From assembly GCA_964457545.1 (NCBI GenBank), contig CAYWEN010000016.1:186001-250000 (forward strand): a stretch of 64,000 nucleotides of DNA, read 5' to 3'. This document shows, piece after piece, positions 35,449-44,180 of the stretch (position 1 is the stretch's first letter; every line of letters begins with the position of its first letter). Position numbers and translations under genes: made by a program. Source of the stretch: JAGGTJ01 sp964457545. GTDB taxonomy: Bacteria > Desulfobacterota > DSM-4660 > Desulfatiglandales > Desulfatiglandaceae. The notes beneath the pieces are model-generated. The model was not told the DNA's origin. It was given only the letters and a program-made list of their open reading frames with translations, and did no database searches.

Positions 35449-35587
35449 GAATTTCCGGTCTATAAACAAGAATTCTTCCGCAATATCTAAGGAGGTCAAG
35501 GGATTATGTACAGGCCCACAGACACCGCATAAGGAATCCCGCAGATCAACACCGAGATTGTGAAAGACCGTTTATGGATGAAAACCA
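35449..35587 (+). repeat. Dispersed intergenic repeat, copy C
   Basis: It shows the landmarks TGAATTTCCGGTC, CCGCAATATCTAAGGAGGTC, GGAATCCCGCAGATCAACAC, GAGATTGTGAAAGACC and GTTTATGGATGAAAACC in the same order as copy A. It ends about 44 bp before the rpsU start. Confidence 0.65.
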
Positions 35588-35631
35588 ACTCCAAATTTAT
35601 AATAAAAATATGATGTTGAGGTGAATCAAAT

Positions 35632-35817
35632 ATGAAAGTAATTGTTCATGACAATCAGATAGAAAAGGCAATCAGGGATTTAAAAAGAAAACTGACCAAG
35701 GAAGGTTTTTTTTCAGAAATAAAGGAAAGACGATTTTATGACAAACCAAGTGTCCAGAAAAAGAAAAAGCAGGCAAAGGCGGCAAAAAGACGACGCAAAA
35801 GAATGAAAAGATATTAA
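35632..35817 (+). CDS. rpsU: 30S ribosomal protein S21
   Basis: A small-subunit ribosomal protein involved in base pairing of the mRNA leader with 16S rRNA. The 61-residue sequence is typical: VIVHDNQIEKAIRDLKRKLT, then FSEIKERRFYDKPSVQKKKK, and a very basic C-terminal tail. GAGGTG lies 9 nt upstream of the ATG. It is alone, not in the usual rpsU-dnaG-rpoD operon. Confidence 0.97.
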   Translation: MKVIVHDNQIEKAIRDLKRKLTKEGFFSEIKERRFYDKPSVQKKKKQAKAAKRRRKRMKRY

Positions 35818-36374
35818 GCCTGCCTTTATAACATGCTTAAGACATATAGGGATTTTCTTGCAAAAACAGATTCAGGCAAACACCTGGCAATATCAGAATT
35901 TACAGGTTGTTTTACTCAGTATCTTTTCCCCGGTTCAGAGATGTTTTACGCAGATATGAAAAGAAACTGACAGCCTGACCGCCAAAGTGCCAAAACGCAA
36001 AAAATGACATGGAAAATCTCAATACAACACCAGGCACAAGATACCTGGGAAACTAAAGGCCAAAAAAACAAAAAATGCATTGAAAAAGAGGGAACAGGAT
36101 CCCAAACCGGACAGCGGTTTTGGCCTGTTCCCTTTGACCTTTCCCTGAATCATCTCGAAAAATCTGTTTTGGTTGTTCCCGGCTCCCCCTGAAAATCCCC
36201 AATGTGAGATACACCTGTTTCCACGTTCCCGGGCGATTCTCATTATCCATCTGGATCTTATAAAAAACCCTTTTACAGGTAAAAGCGCCCTTTCATAATT
36301 TATACAAGGATACATTGCACCATTTTGGCATCATATTACCAAACAGCTGCCACTCACATACCATTTATAGCACT
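35818..36374. other. 557-bp gap after rpsU
   Basis: It holds a large hairpin (36090-36132). A 62-codon plus frame (36004-36192) and a 98-codon minus frame over the same hairpin have no ribosome binding sites or homology and are not called. Confidence 0.4.
36090..36132. terminator. Long hairpin, possible bidirectional terminator
   Basis: GGGAACAGG (36090-36098) pairs perfectly with CCTGTTCCC (36124-36132), and the inner segment CCCAAACCG/CGGTTTTGG pairs with one mismatch, giving a stem of nearly 20 bp. An A-run precedes and TTTG follows. It may end transcription from either side or be a structured RNA. Confidence 0.5.
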
Positions 36375-36584
36375 TCAAGGTATAAAACAAGACATGTCTT
36401 GTTTTATTACTTCTTCTGAATCACCAGGGCATTCTTTGCTGACCAGCCTTTTCTTATGCATAAAAACATAAAATTTCTTGGTCAAACAAGCTGCCACCTC
36501 GCCTTTTTTGACAAACCAATACCCCACAGAACAACCTGCAGCGTATACACCATCTTTTGCTTCCGTTACATTTTCACAGAGCAC
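36375..36584 (-). CDS. Small hypothetical protein, 69 residues
   Basis: The frame begins with a GTG at 36584, 8 nt after the nadE stop, and has no clear ribosome binding site. The sequence looks like real protein (AAGCSVGYWFVKKGEVAACL, then KKRLVSKECPGD) and has five cysteines, but I do not recognise a family. It has no signal peptide or membrane helix. Its last codons lie inside a perfect 26-nt palindrome (36382-36407), which could be the nadE terminator if this frame is not translated. Confidence 0.4.
   Translation of the reverse strand: MLCENVTEAKDGVYAAGCSVGYWFVKKGEVAACLTKKFYVFMHKKRLVSKECPGDSEEVIKQDMSCFIP
36382..36407. promoter_or_regulatory. Perfect 26-nt palindrome
   Basis: The two halves are exact reverse complements centred on GACATGTC, with arms running into AAAACAA/TTGTTTT. 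It is either a terminator hairpin for the nadE transcript or a protein-binding site. It overlaps the end of the small frame 36375-36584. Confidence 0.5.
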
Positions 36585-36591
36585 ATCATAT

Positions 36592-38310
36592 CTATGAGGA
36601 CAACGGCATTATTTGCCAATACCTGTTGGTAATGGGAAGCCTTCTGTCCTTGCCAAATGCCTTTGGGGTTATCTTGACACCCGGAGGAGCCTGACGTCTT
36701 TTATATTCATTCAGGTCAACCATACGCACAACCTTATTTACTGTATCAGAATCATAACCTGACTTTATTATATCATCAACAGACATCTCTTCTTCCACAT
36801 ACGCATGTAAAATACCATCAAGTACGGGATAGGGAGGCAGGGTATCTTCATCCTTCTGGTCAGGCCTCAATTCCGCTGATGGAAACCTTTTTATGATACT
36901 TTGAGGTATAACCTCCCGTTTGTAAACACTATTAACATACTCGGCCAACTCAAAAACCATTGTTTTCGGGACATCTTTTATAGTTGCAAAACCTCCTGCC
37001 ATATCGCCATACAGGGTACAATATCCCACAGCAAGTTCACTTTTGTTGCCTGTTGCAAGCACCAGCCAGCCAAAGTGATTGGAAAGCGCCATCAACAAGT
37101 TTCCCCGTATACGGGCCTGAATATTTTCATATACAAATCCGCGTCCATGACTGCCTACAATATCTTTTAACACGTTCATATAAGAGGAATGCAGTTTTTT
37201 AATCGGTATAGTGATCAGTTCAACCCCCAGCCTGTTGGCAAAAAGGACTGCATCCGACAATGTTTCATTCGATGTGTATATGGAGGGCATGGTTACACCA
37301 ACCACATTATCTGATCCAAGGGCATCTGCCGCAATAACCGCAGTAAGCGAAGAATCAATACCTCCACTAAGGCCAATTACCACTTTTTGAAACCCGTTTT
37401 TTATTACATAATCCCTCGTGCCAAGGACCAATGCCTGGTATATTTCTGCTAACAGGCCTATCTCACCGGCAATAGTGGCAGGACGTTGATCACGATCATG
37501 ACAAGAATCATTAAGGACAAGTGTTTCTGCAGGGATATCAGTGTACTGTGCTGAAGGAATATCTGCAATACAATACGCTGGAATATCTGTAACAAGAAGT
37601 TCTTCCTGAAACCGGTTTGCCCTGGAAACCATATCACCATCCGGCCCTAAAACAAAACTTCCACCATCAAATACCAGCTCGTCTTGCCCTCCGACAAGGT
37701 TGTTCAAGCACACATAAGACCGTGTGGCTGCAGCAAACTGCCGGGCAACTTCCATGCGTTTTGCAATCTTGCTGGCATGAAACGGCGATGCGGAAATATT
37801 CAACACAATACCAATATTATTTGCGATAACAAATCTTTGCGGTTCCCCATCTTTCACCCATATATCTTCACATATATTAACAGTAAGCCTGCTTTTGCCT
37901 GACAAAAGGATCAACGCCCTGCTACCTCTTGCAAAATAGCGTTTTTCATCAAATACGCCATAATTGGGAAGTTCTATCTTGTGATATACTGACAAAAACT
38001 TCTGATTTGCAATAACAGCGGCACTGCTGTATGTCTTGTCATTATCCGATGTTACATATCCCACAATGGCTGTAATATCCCTGGTATGCCTTTTTATGGT
38101 TTCAATCGCCTTCAGGTTGTCCTCAATAAAACATGGTCTGAAAAGAAGATCTTCAGGGGGATATCCACAGACAGCAAGTTCAGGGAATGTTATTATATCC
38201 ACATCTTGATTGCGGGCATCTTCAATAAAATCTATTATTTTTCTGGTATTTGATGAAAAATCGCCCACAGTTACATTAACTTGTGCCTGAGCAATACGGA
38301 TAATATCCAT
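36592..38310 (-). CDS. nadE: Glutamine-dependent NAD+ synthetase
   Basis: Converts nicotinic acid adenine dinucleotide to NAD+, taking ammonia from glutamine. The 572-residue protein joins an N-terminal nitrilase-type glutaminase (about 1-260; Glu in TFPELAVCGYPPEDLL, Lys in YHKIELPNYGVF, Cys in VNICEDIWV) to a C-terminal PP-loop synthetase (about 275-560) with VIGLSGGIDSSLTAVIAADA. The ATG at 38310 has GGAGGT 7 nt upstream, so the frame from 38325 is trimmed. It is preceded by a terminator belonging to the upstream MaoC genes. Confidence 0.96.
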   Translation of the reverse strand: MDIIRIAQAQVNVTVGDFSSNTRKIIDFIEDARNQDVDIITFPELAVCGYPPEDLLFRPCFIEDNLKAIETIKRHTRDITAIVGYVTSDNDKTYSSAAVIANQKFLSVYHKIELPNYGVFDEKRYFARGSRALILLSGKSRLTVNICEDIWVKDGEPQRFVIANNIGIVLNISASPFHASKIAKRMEVARQFAAATRSYVCLNNLVGGQDELVFDGGSFVLGPDGDMVSRANRFQEELLVTDIPAYCIADIPSAQYTDIPAETLVLNDSCHDRDQRPATIAGEIGLLAEIYQALVLGTRDYVIKNGFQKVVIGLSGGIDSSLTAVIAADALGSDNVVGVTMPSIYTSNETLSDAVLFANRLGVELITIPIKKLHSSYMNVLKDIVGSHGRGFVYENIQARIRGNLLMALSNHFGWLVLATGNKSELAVGYCTLYGDMAGGFATIKDVPKTMVFELAEYVNSVYKREVIPQSIIKRFPSAELRPDQKDEDTLPPYPVLDGILHAYVEEEMSVDDIIKSGYDSDTVNKVVRMVDLNEYKRRQAPPGVKITPKAFGKDRRLPITNRYWQIMPLSS

Positions 38311-38431
38311 CAGGGGAACCTCCAATCAGAAGATTGACATATTACGGATGACAGCTCATATATAAAAAATACGATATCAGCTCAATAAACAGGGAAGCGA
38401 GCGGTTAGCACAAAAGGCATCTTTTACAATA

Positions 38432-38472
38432 AAAAAAACCGACGCCCAAATTACGGTAACGCCGGTTTTTTT
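38432..38472 (-). terminator. Terminator after the MaoC gene pair
   Basis: AAAAAAACCGACG (38432-38444) pairs with CGCCGGTTTTTTT (38460-38472) with a single mismatch. The minus strand ends in a T-run, 28 nt past the second MaoC gene. It can work in both directions. Confidence 0.75.
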
Positions 38473-38499
38473 AAAAAATCTTACAGATGTTGGACAAGT

Positions 38500-38955
38500 C
38501 TAAGAAAACACTGCCCTTGCAGTGCCCACCATTACTTTGCCACCGCCATGTTCGCCATAAATATCACATTCAACTATTTTCTTGCCGTCTTCTTCCTTCT
38601 TGCCGGTTACCTTGCCCTTGTAAGTTATTTCTCCACCATCTTTCACATGAATCTGAACAGGTGCGATAAGTTTTATATTCAATCCACCGCCACAATACCA
38701 CGGAAGAGGACTTCCCAGCCAGTTAATCATAAACTCGGAAATTCCCATCTCTGTCATAACTCCAGGCAGAGCTGTTGAATCTTCCTTGATATCCCAGTCA
38801 GATACGTTCTTAGCCTGATCAGGGTCAACGTGCCAGTTCGGAACCGAACCAATAACGTCCATAATGACATTTACCATTTCCTGGGTATATTTCCTGACAT
38901 AGGGTGTCATTTCATCACCGACATTTATACTGTCAAAGGTCAATTTTTCACTCAT
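38500..38955 (-). CDS. MaoC-like hotdog protein (second subunit)
   Basis: A 151-residue hotdog-fold protein of the MaoC/hydratase type. The N-terminal LTFDSINVGDEMTPYVRKYT is the usual entry to the fold, and PGVMTEMGISEFMINWLGSP matches the central helix. The catalytic D-x4-H motif of R-hydratases is not evident (TALPGVMTEMG), so this may be the non-catalytic or structural half of a heterodimer with the gene at 38978. It starts at an ATG with AAAAAATG context. It is the last gene of the pair, with a terminator 28 nt downstream. Confidence 0.75.
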   Translation of the reverse strand: MSEKLTFDSINVGDEMTPYVRKYTQEMVNVIMDVIGSVPNWHVDPDQAKNVSDWDIKEDSTALPGVMTEMGISEFMINWLGSPLPWYCGGGLNIKLIAPVQIHVKDGGEITYKGKVTGKKEEDGKKIVECDIYGEHGGGKVMVGTARAVFS

Positions 38956-38977
38956 TTTTTACCCCCTTTTCTCGCAT

Positions 38978-39472
38978 TTAATACAAAGGCCTTGGGCCAG
39001 ATTTTGTTCCAGGCCATTCACTGAGCCACTGTGAACTGTGAATCTTCCGCGCTACCTTCTCACCTTTCTGATTGTATATCTCAATCTCAAAAGCAGCAAA
39101 TTTCTTACCCTTGGAAGATTGCACCTTGTCCGCTATCCTTGATTTGATAGTCAAAATATCGCCGGGATAAATTGGAGCAAAAAAATCGATAGTTGACCGA
39201 TTGTGCATGGTCGGAAAAACAGGGTTTGTATTTGCGGCCGTCACCAAAACCTTTTCAAAATGAAAAAGATTCAGATAACCACCGTGTGCGCATATGGTTT
39301 CAAGTCCCGCAGCCTTGGCGGCTGCATCATCAAAATAAATCGGATCTGTTGCACCTATAACCTGGGCAAACATCATCAGTTCATTAGGTGTGGTGGCCCA
39401 ATAATACTCGGGGAACCCCCAACCTACCCACAAATCTTCCCATCTAAGTGTCGGAACTACTGCTTGTGGCAT
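38978..39472 (-). CDS. MaoC-like dehydratase (first subunit)
   Basis: A 164-residue hotdog protein with similarity to the MaoC N-terminal dehydratase domain. It has a hydratase-2-like segment ATDPIYFDDAAAKAAGLETI then CAHGGYLNLF, placing an aspartate and a histidine where enoyl-CoA hydratases have theirs, and FFAPIYPGDILTIKSRIADK later. The likely reaction is hydration of an enoyl-thioester, substrate unknown. The ATG at 39472 has AAGGAGG 8 nt upstream; the frame to 39517 is trimmed. It is followed 22 nt later by the second hotdog gene, so the pair probably form a heteromer. No other fatty-acid genes are near. Confidence 0.8.
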   Translation of the reverse strand: MPQAVVPTLRWEDLWVGWGFPEYYWATTPNELMMFAQVIGATDPIYFDDAAAKAAGLETICAHGGYLNLFHFEKVLVTAANTNPVFPTMHNRSTIDFFAPIYPGDILTIKSRIADKVQSSKGKKFAAFEIEIYNQKGEKVARKIHSSQWLSEWPGTKSGPRPLY

Positions 39473-39975
39473 TATACTTACCTCCTTAAGTTTATTTGTA
39501 ATCCATAACTCTACCAATCAGTGCCCACCACTCAATTTCCAGGCACAATAACATTTTCAGTTCATAAATGAGATTTTCATACAACGTTAAACCTCCAGCA
39601 TACAGACACCCCCGGAAGAAAATCAAAAGATCATACATGGGATACAAAATGACCCGTGCATGGTCCTTATGCCTGATCTGTCTGTTCGGCACATACAGAC
39701 ACATCAGATGTTGAAGAAAAAAACATATATTAATGAAAATAAATCAATTAGCTCTATTTAAAACCTGTAACAAAAAAAGTCAAGTTTTTATTTGAAAGCA
39801 ACACATACCCGGCAATAAACGCCATATCTTAAAAAAACCGGATAAGTGTCCAAACCAGCATTGCTGAATCTGTTTTACCAGCCACAACGAGCAACGAAAG
39901 CGCTGTGGGCGGCAAACACAAATTTGTCATGAAAGACTTTCATATAAAAAACAGTAAAGAAAAGACAAGATCCAA
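39473..39975. other. 503-bp gap between queG and the MaoC pair
   Basis: Holds a short piece of the dispersed repeat near 39551-39586 (TTTTCAGTTCATAAATGAGA, shared with copy A). The 70-codon minus frame at 39492-39704 has no ribosome binding site. No gene supported. Confidence 0.4.
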
Positions 39976-40878
39976 TCAAAGGGGCCTTGAATACAGCAAA
40001 GAGAGGTTCCTCCTGATCTTGTCAAGGCCTGCATAACCAAAGGCCGTCTTGCCGAACCTGACCCTGAACTCCTCACTGTCCATACATAAGATTTCTCTCG
40101 CTGAAGGCAGGATAACATCTACGGATGATGAATCCCTGTTAAAAGGACATACCTCCTGACACACATCACACCCCAAGAAACAGTTCCCCATTTTCCCTGC
40201 AGTTTCAGGAGACAATGCATCGTTGTTTTCAATAGTCAAATATGACAGACATTTTTTGGCATCAATGGAATATGGCGACTCCAATGCCCCAGCAGGACAC
40301 ACATCTATACACCTTGTACAGGAACCGCACCTGCTTTCCATAGGAGATGTGTCCAGACAGTCTATGGAAATGGTAGTCAAAATTTCTGCAAGAAAGACAT
40401 ACGATCCAACTCCGGGCACAATCAGCATATTGTTTTTCCCAATAAAACCTATGCCTGATGTATACGCAAAGCTCCGTTCAAGAACAGGAGCAGAGTCCAC
40501 ACATACCCTTGACCTGCTCGATGGATCTATTGTCTTAAGAAAGGAAATTATCCGTTTCCCAAGCTTTCTGAGTCTGTGATGATAATCCCGTTTTTCAGGT
40601 TCAGTATATCTTGCTGCGGTAAATCCATCAGGTGTTCCTGGCTTTCTGCTTGAATAGGGATAGGCAAGACTGACAATTGTCTTGCAGCCATGCAGAAGTC
40701 TTTCCGGATCCTCTCTTACAGCCACATTCCTGTTAAGCCAGGTCATATTTCCATTTTTACCGCTACTTATCCAAAGACAAAACCTATCAAAAAACACAGG
40801 CCTGTTCAATTTTGAAAAACCTATGGCTACAAAACCCAGTTTACCGGCCTCTTTTTTCAATGCCCTGGCTATATCCAA
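39976..40878 (-). CDS. queG: Epoxyqueuosine reductase QueG
   Basis: Reduces epoxyqueuosine to queuosine in tRNA, using cobalamin and iron-sulfur clusters. The 300-residue protein has the QueG N-terminal domain (LGFVAIGFSKL, VSLAYPYSS), the central catalytic stretch DSAPVLERSFAYTSGIGFIG and ferredoxin-like cluster motifs CGSCTRCIDVCP and CDVCQEVCPFN. It starts at a TTG at 40878 with AAAGGGG 8 nt upstream. It is slightly shorter than the longest forms, as in the version lacking a HEAT-repeat tail. Next upstream is the methionine aminopeptidase gene, 51 bp away. Confidence 0.93.
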   Translation of the reverse strand: MDIARALKKEAGKLGFVAIGFSKLNRPVFFDRFCLWISSGKNGNMTWLNRNVAVREDPERLLHGCKTIVSLAYPYSSRKPGTPDGFTAARYTEPEKRDYHHRLRKLGKRIISFLKTIDPSSRSRVCVDSAPVLERSFAYTSGIGFIGKNNMLIVPGVGSYVFLAEILTTISIDCLDTSPMESRCGSCTRCIDVCPAGALESPYSIDAKKCLSYLTIENNDALSPETAGKMGNCFLGCDVCQEVCPFNRDSSSVDVILPSAREILCMDSEEFRVRFGKTAFGYAGLDKIRRNLSLLYSRPL

Positions 40879-40929
40879 AGAAAAACCCCTTTTTCAAACG
40901 GCATGACAGGATTTAAAGGCCTGACAGAC

Positions 40930-41829
40930 CTATTCTTCCAGATCAAAAGGAGTAAGACTTTCATAACCGTTTTCAGTAACAAGAATTGTTTGTTCAAATT
41001 GTGCAGAAAGAGAACCATCCAGAGTAACGGCCGTCCAGTTATCCTCCAGTATCTTGATAGCAGCCCTGCCGATATTTATCATAGGCTCAATGGTAAACAC
41101 CATCCCCGGAACCAGTTCTATTCCGTGACCCCTTTTCCCGTAATGGGGTATCTGGGGAGCTTCATGAAACTCCAGTCCCACCCCATGACCTACAAATTCC
41201 CTGACCACTGAACAACCCTCTCCCTCTGCATAACGGCTGATTGCCCAACCAATATCTCCGACCCTGTTGCCTGGCCTGACCATTGAAACACCTCTTCTCA
41301 GGCTTTCCTTCGCAACCGCAACTATCTTTTTTGCATCTTCAGTCGGAGTACCCACAAAAAAGGTCATGTTTACATCCGCAAAGTATCCATTCAATATAGG
41401 GGTAACATCTACATTGACAATGTCTCCATCTTCCAAAACCCTGTCTCCGGGAATACCATGACATATAACCTCGTTTACAGAGGTACACACGCTTTTTGGA
41501 AACCCATGATAGTGCAAGGGAGCCGGAATTGCACCGTTTTTCACAGTGAATTCATGAACCATGGAATTAATTTCATCCGTTGTAATACCAGGCTGTATCT
41601 TGTCCTCAACAACCCTGAGCGTCTCCAGGGCAAGGCGACCTGCCTCTCTTATCCCCTCCACATCTTCCTCTGTCTTCAGGATAATTTTGTATCTTTGCAT
41701 ATATTTTTCTTTTATATTGATGTTGGAAACCGATTTGTTATTATTCATGCAGCATCTTTTATACTTTAATCCACTCCCACAGGGGCAAAGATCATTCCTG
41801 CCTATCTTGATTTTGTGTTTGCTCAACAT
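40930..41829 (-). CDS. map: Type I methionine aminopeptidase with N-terminal SEC-C zinc motif
   Basis: Removes the N-terminal methionine from new proteins. Residues 9-26 form a SEC-C zinc motif (GRNDLCPCGSGLKYKRCC), probably for ribosome or protein docking. The M24 catalytic domain starts at about 45. The metal ligands are in VNVDVTPILNGYFADVNMT (two Asp), FVGHGVGLEFHE (His) and FTIEPMIN plus SAQFEQTILVTENG (two Glu). The ATG at 41829 follows AAGGAAA; the frame to 41877 adds residues without homology. This is the second SEC-C protein in the window. Confidence 0.95.
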   Translation of the reverse strand: MLSKHKIKIGRNDLCPCGSGLKYKRCCMNNNKSVSNINIKEKYMQRYKIILKTEEDVEGIREAGRLALETLRVVEDKIQPGITTDEINSMVHEFTVKNGAIPAPLHYHGFPKSVCTSVNEVICHGIPGDRVLEDGDIVNVDVTPILNGYFADVNMTFFVGTPTEDAKKIVAVAKESLRRGVSMVRPGNRVGDIGWAISRYAEGEGCSVVREFVGHGVGLEFHEAPQIPHYGKRGHGIELVPGMVFTIEPMINIGRAAIKILEDNWTAVTLDGSLSAQFEQTILVTENGYESLTPFDLEE

Positions 41830-42136
41830 AAATTTTTCCTTTATTACAATGCATCCCAGCAGGTTCCAGCAATCCATTGTTACCTGCAGGACTCAAGATT
41901 TGTTTTCCAAGGGATCACACAGAAGGACAGCAAGTAAAGGATCATCAATGTGGTTAACTGCTTCCCGTTCATAAACGGACACATTCCGCCTATGCATCAA
42001 TCTGAGGTATTCCCTGTGCACAACATACCGGATGCCTCTCCCCGCGGGAAGACCTTGTTTTTTGATATTGCGCAAAACCCTCATTTCCGGACCAGCAACT
42101 TCACAGCGCCAACATCAATTTGCGGATTGGCACCAA
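41830..42136. other. 307-bp gap between the menE-like gene and map
   Basis: Almost half is dispersed repeat copy D (41950-42096, minus). The 63-codon minus frame at 41893-42084 is this repeat and is not called as a gene. Confidence 0.5.
41950..42096 (-). repeat. Dispersed intergenic repeat, copy D (diverged)
   Basis: On the minus strand it shows TCCGGAAATGAGG, TTGCGCAATATCAAAAAACA, GGGAATACCTCAGATTGATG and GTCCGTTTATGAACGGGAAG in the same order as copy A, but with more changes. A local inverted repeat CCGTTCATAAACGG is part of it. Confidence 0.55.
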
Positions 42137-43726
42137 CTATCTGTCCGCAGATAAAGATGCCAATCTCTGTGCCAATTTTTTAAAATACTGCCTTTTTATC
42201 TTGATTCCTTTCTGTTCAAACTCATTCGGCCATGGATAAATACTTACAGGAATCATAAATTTCGGAAGCCTGCCTGTCAATTCATCCCTTATCTGAACAG
42301 GATCCAACAAGGCGTTGTCTTTCATCATTATGAATGCAACCGGTCGATTCCCATATTCATAATCTTTAACAGATACCACTATTGTCTGCGCCACCCTGCC
42401 AAGCCTTAAAATTTCCCTCTCCACCTGCTCCGGCTGTATGTTTTCTCCACCAGAGATAAACATATTATCCTTCCTGCCCGTTACAGTAAGATAACCGTCC
42501 TTGTCCAAAAAACCCAGATCACCCGTATGAAACCAGTTGCCATTTATTGCTTCTGTTGTCTCTTCCCCGTTAACATATCCCTTGAAAAGGGTGGCGCCCC
42601 TAACAAGAATTTCACCATCATCATCTATCATAAGCTCTCTGTAGGGAAGCAGTTTTCCTGAGGTAAAGATATGAGACAGGCTGTCTCCCGGCATTGTTGC
42701 AGTAACCTGTGAGCTCATTTCCGTAGAGCCGTAACTGGTAATCAGCGGAATATGTTTTTCAATTGCCCTTGTGATCAGACCTGCCGGAACAGAATCACCC
42801 CCAAGCAAAACCGCTTTCATACCTGAAAGGCAGGAACCTGCCCTGTTATCCATAATGCGTATAAGCTGGGTTGGTACCATAGAGATGTGGGTAATCTCCA
42901 TATGCTCTATTGCATCCGGTATTGTCATGTCTTTGCGAGGTATGGCAACAGCAGCACCGGATAAAAGGGCACGAACAGGAATAGCAAGCCCGCCGACATG
43001 ATAAAGAGGGAGAACAAGCCCCCAACGATCACCAGGAGCAAGAGGAATGTTGGAATTAGATCCCAATGCGCTGTAGTAGTAATTACCAAGGGAATGCAGG
43101 ACGGCCTTCCGTCTCCCTGAACTGCCGGATGTAAAGATTATGGTAGCATTCTGATCAGACGACAGCGAAAGTGCTTTGATATCATCAGGAATAGCAACAG
43201 ATGTTTCAAAACAGGGTGGCATAACCGTATCCAAAGGGGGCACAGTCATAGCGGCATATAAAGAAGGTCTTTTACTATTGCACTCACTGTTTGCATGTTT
43301 ACAGCAAAAAATCCATTCACACTGCTTTGTATCAGGCCATGCAAACCGAACCATATCTTCAATAAACAGGGCATGCTCAAAAGACAGGGCTGAAGATGCT
43401 TCAGACAAAACAACAAATTTTTCACTGCAAACATCACGCAGGCAACGCCTTGTATCCTGTTCAGGAAATCGCGTACTTAAAGGAACCATAACTGCCCCTA
43501 AAAGCCACAGGGCCATGGTCAGAACAATATATTCGGGAGAAGCAGGAGCCAACACAGCAACACGGTCTCCACGCCTGATTCCTGCAACATAAAGGCGAAC
43601 AGAGGTATTAATAATGGCGCATAAATACTGACTGTAGGTTATATCTGCATCCGGTGTAACTATGGCCACATCATCAGGATATTTTATAGCTGCCTCAAAC
43701 AACAGAATCATTTCTTCTCTGCCCAT
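42137..43726 (-). CDS. menE: Acyl-CoA synthetase, MenE-like (O-succinylbenzoate-CoA ligase)
   Basis: An adenylate-forming ligase of 529 residues. It has ATIIFTSGSSGRRKAVLHS (phosphate-binding loop) near residue 195, YGSTEMSSQ near 315, WFHTGDLGFLDKDG and GRKDNMFISGGENIQP near 420, and a C-terminal lysine motif EQKGIKIKRQ. The closest family in my reading is MenE, which activates O-succinylbenzoate for menaquinone; menaquinone is the expected quinone of a sulfate reducer. No other men gene is adjacent, so another carboxylic acid substrate is possible. An insertion around residues 130-170 is rich in cysteine. The ATG at 43726 is used; another ATG is five codons in. Confidence 0.78.
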   Translation of the reverse strand: MGREEMILLFEAAIKYPDDVAIVTPDADITYSQYLCAIINTSVRLYVAGIRRGDRVAVLAPASPEYIVLTMALWLLGAVMVPLSTRFPEQDTRRCLRDVCSEKFVVLSEASSALSFEHALFIEDMVRFAWPDTKQCEWIFCCKHANSECNSKRPSLYAAMTVPPLDTVMPPCFETSVAIPDDIKALSLSSDQNATIIFTSGSSGRRKAVLHSLGNYYYSALGSNSNIPLAPGDRWGLVLPLYHVGGLAIPVRALLSGAAVAIPRKDMTIPDAIEHMEITHISMVPTQLIRIMDNRAGSCLSGMKAVLLGGDSVPAGLITRAIEKHIPLITSYGSTEMSSQVTATMPGDSLSHIFTSGKLLPYRELMIDDDGEILVRGATLFKGYVNGEETTEAINGNWFHTGDLGFLDKDGYLTVTGRKDNMFISGGENIQPEQVEREILRLGRVAQTIVVSVKDYEYGNRPVAFIMMKDNALLDPVQIRDELTGRLPKFMIPVSIYPWPNEFEQKGIKIKRQYFKKLAQRLASLSADR

Positions 43727-44180
43727 AAAAACATACTAATGCCCCATCAGATATTGCAACATTGAAAGAGTATTGTTCATCAAGGAAGGAAAAACTTAAG
43801 CAGACAGACCCTGCCTTCCGGACGGGAAACAGGACAGGATGCCTGGTCCTGCACAAAAAACCCTGTGCATGGACCAGATGCTACAGTATCCAGAAATTTT
43901 GCCGGAAACCGTTTAGATTAAGGTGTTCCGGCCTGTCTCAGATTTGATAATATGATTGATTTAATCGAATGTAAATAAAGATATGACACCATATATGCAG
44001 AAGTCTGCAAAAAACAAGATGCAAGAGATATATGCAGACCACTTTCATATATTTTGGCTGACAGGAAAGGTTCTTTTATTGTTTCACAAACTGTTTTTCT
44101 TTTACAAGAGGCTGTTTTTCACGATGTAAAGACAAGATGCGCTGCATAAATGCAAACCTGATTGTATATTTCAGATGTTT
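43727..44180. other. 454-bp gap upstream of the menE-like gene
   Basis: Contains the hairpin 43843-43877. No frame with a ribosome binding site, and no recognised repeat copy. Confidence 0.4.
43843..43877. promoter_or_regulatory. Hairpin upstream of the menE-like gene
   Basis: CTGGTCCTGCACA (43843-43855) pairs with TGTGCATGGACCAG (43864-43877) with one bulged base, making a stem of 13 bp with an A-rich loop. It lies about 117 nt before the ligase start and about 300 nt past the zinc-ribbon receiver gene. Confidence 0.45.

Larger units (their letters stand above)
34787..35631. other. 845-bp region between uvrA and rpsU
   Basis: It holds a complete small plus-strand transcription unit (promoter 34872, gene 34944-35075, terminator 35129-35164) and dispersed repeat copy C (35449-35587). 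Nothing was recognised between the terminator and the repeat. Confidence 0.6.
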
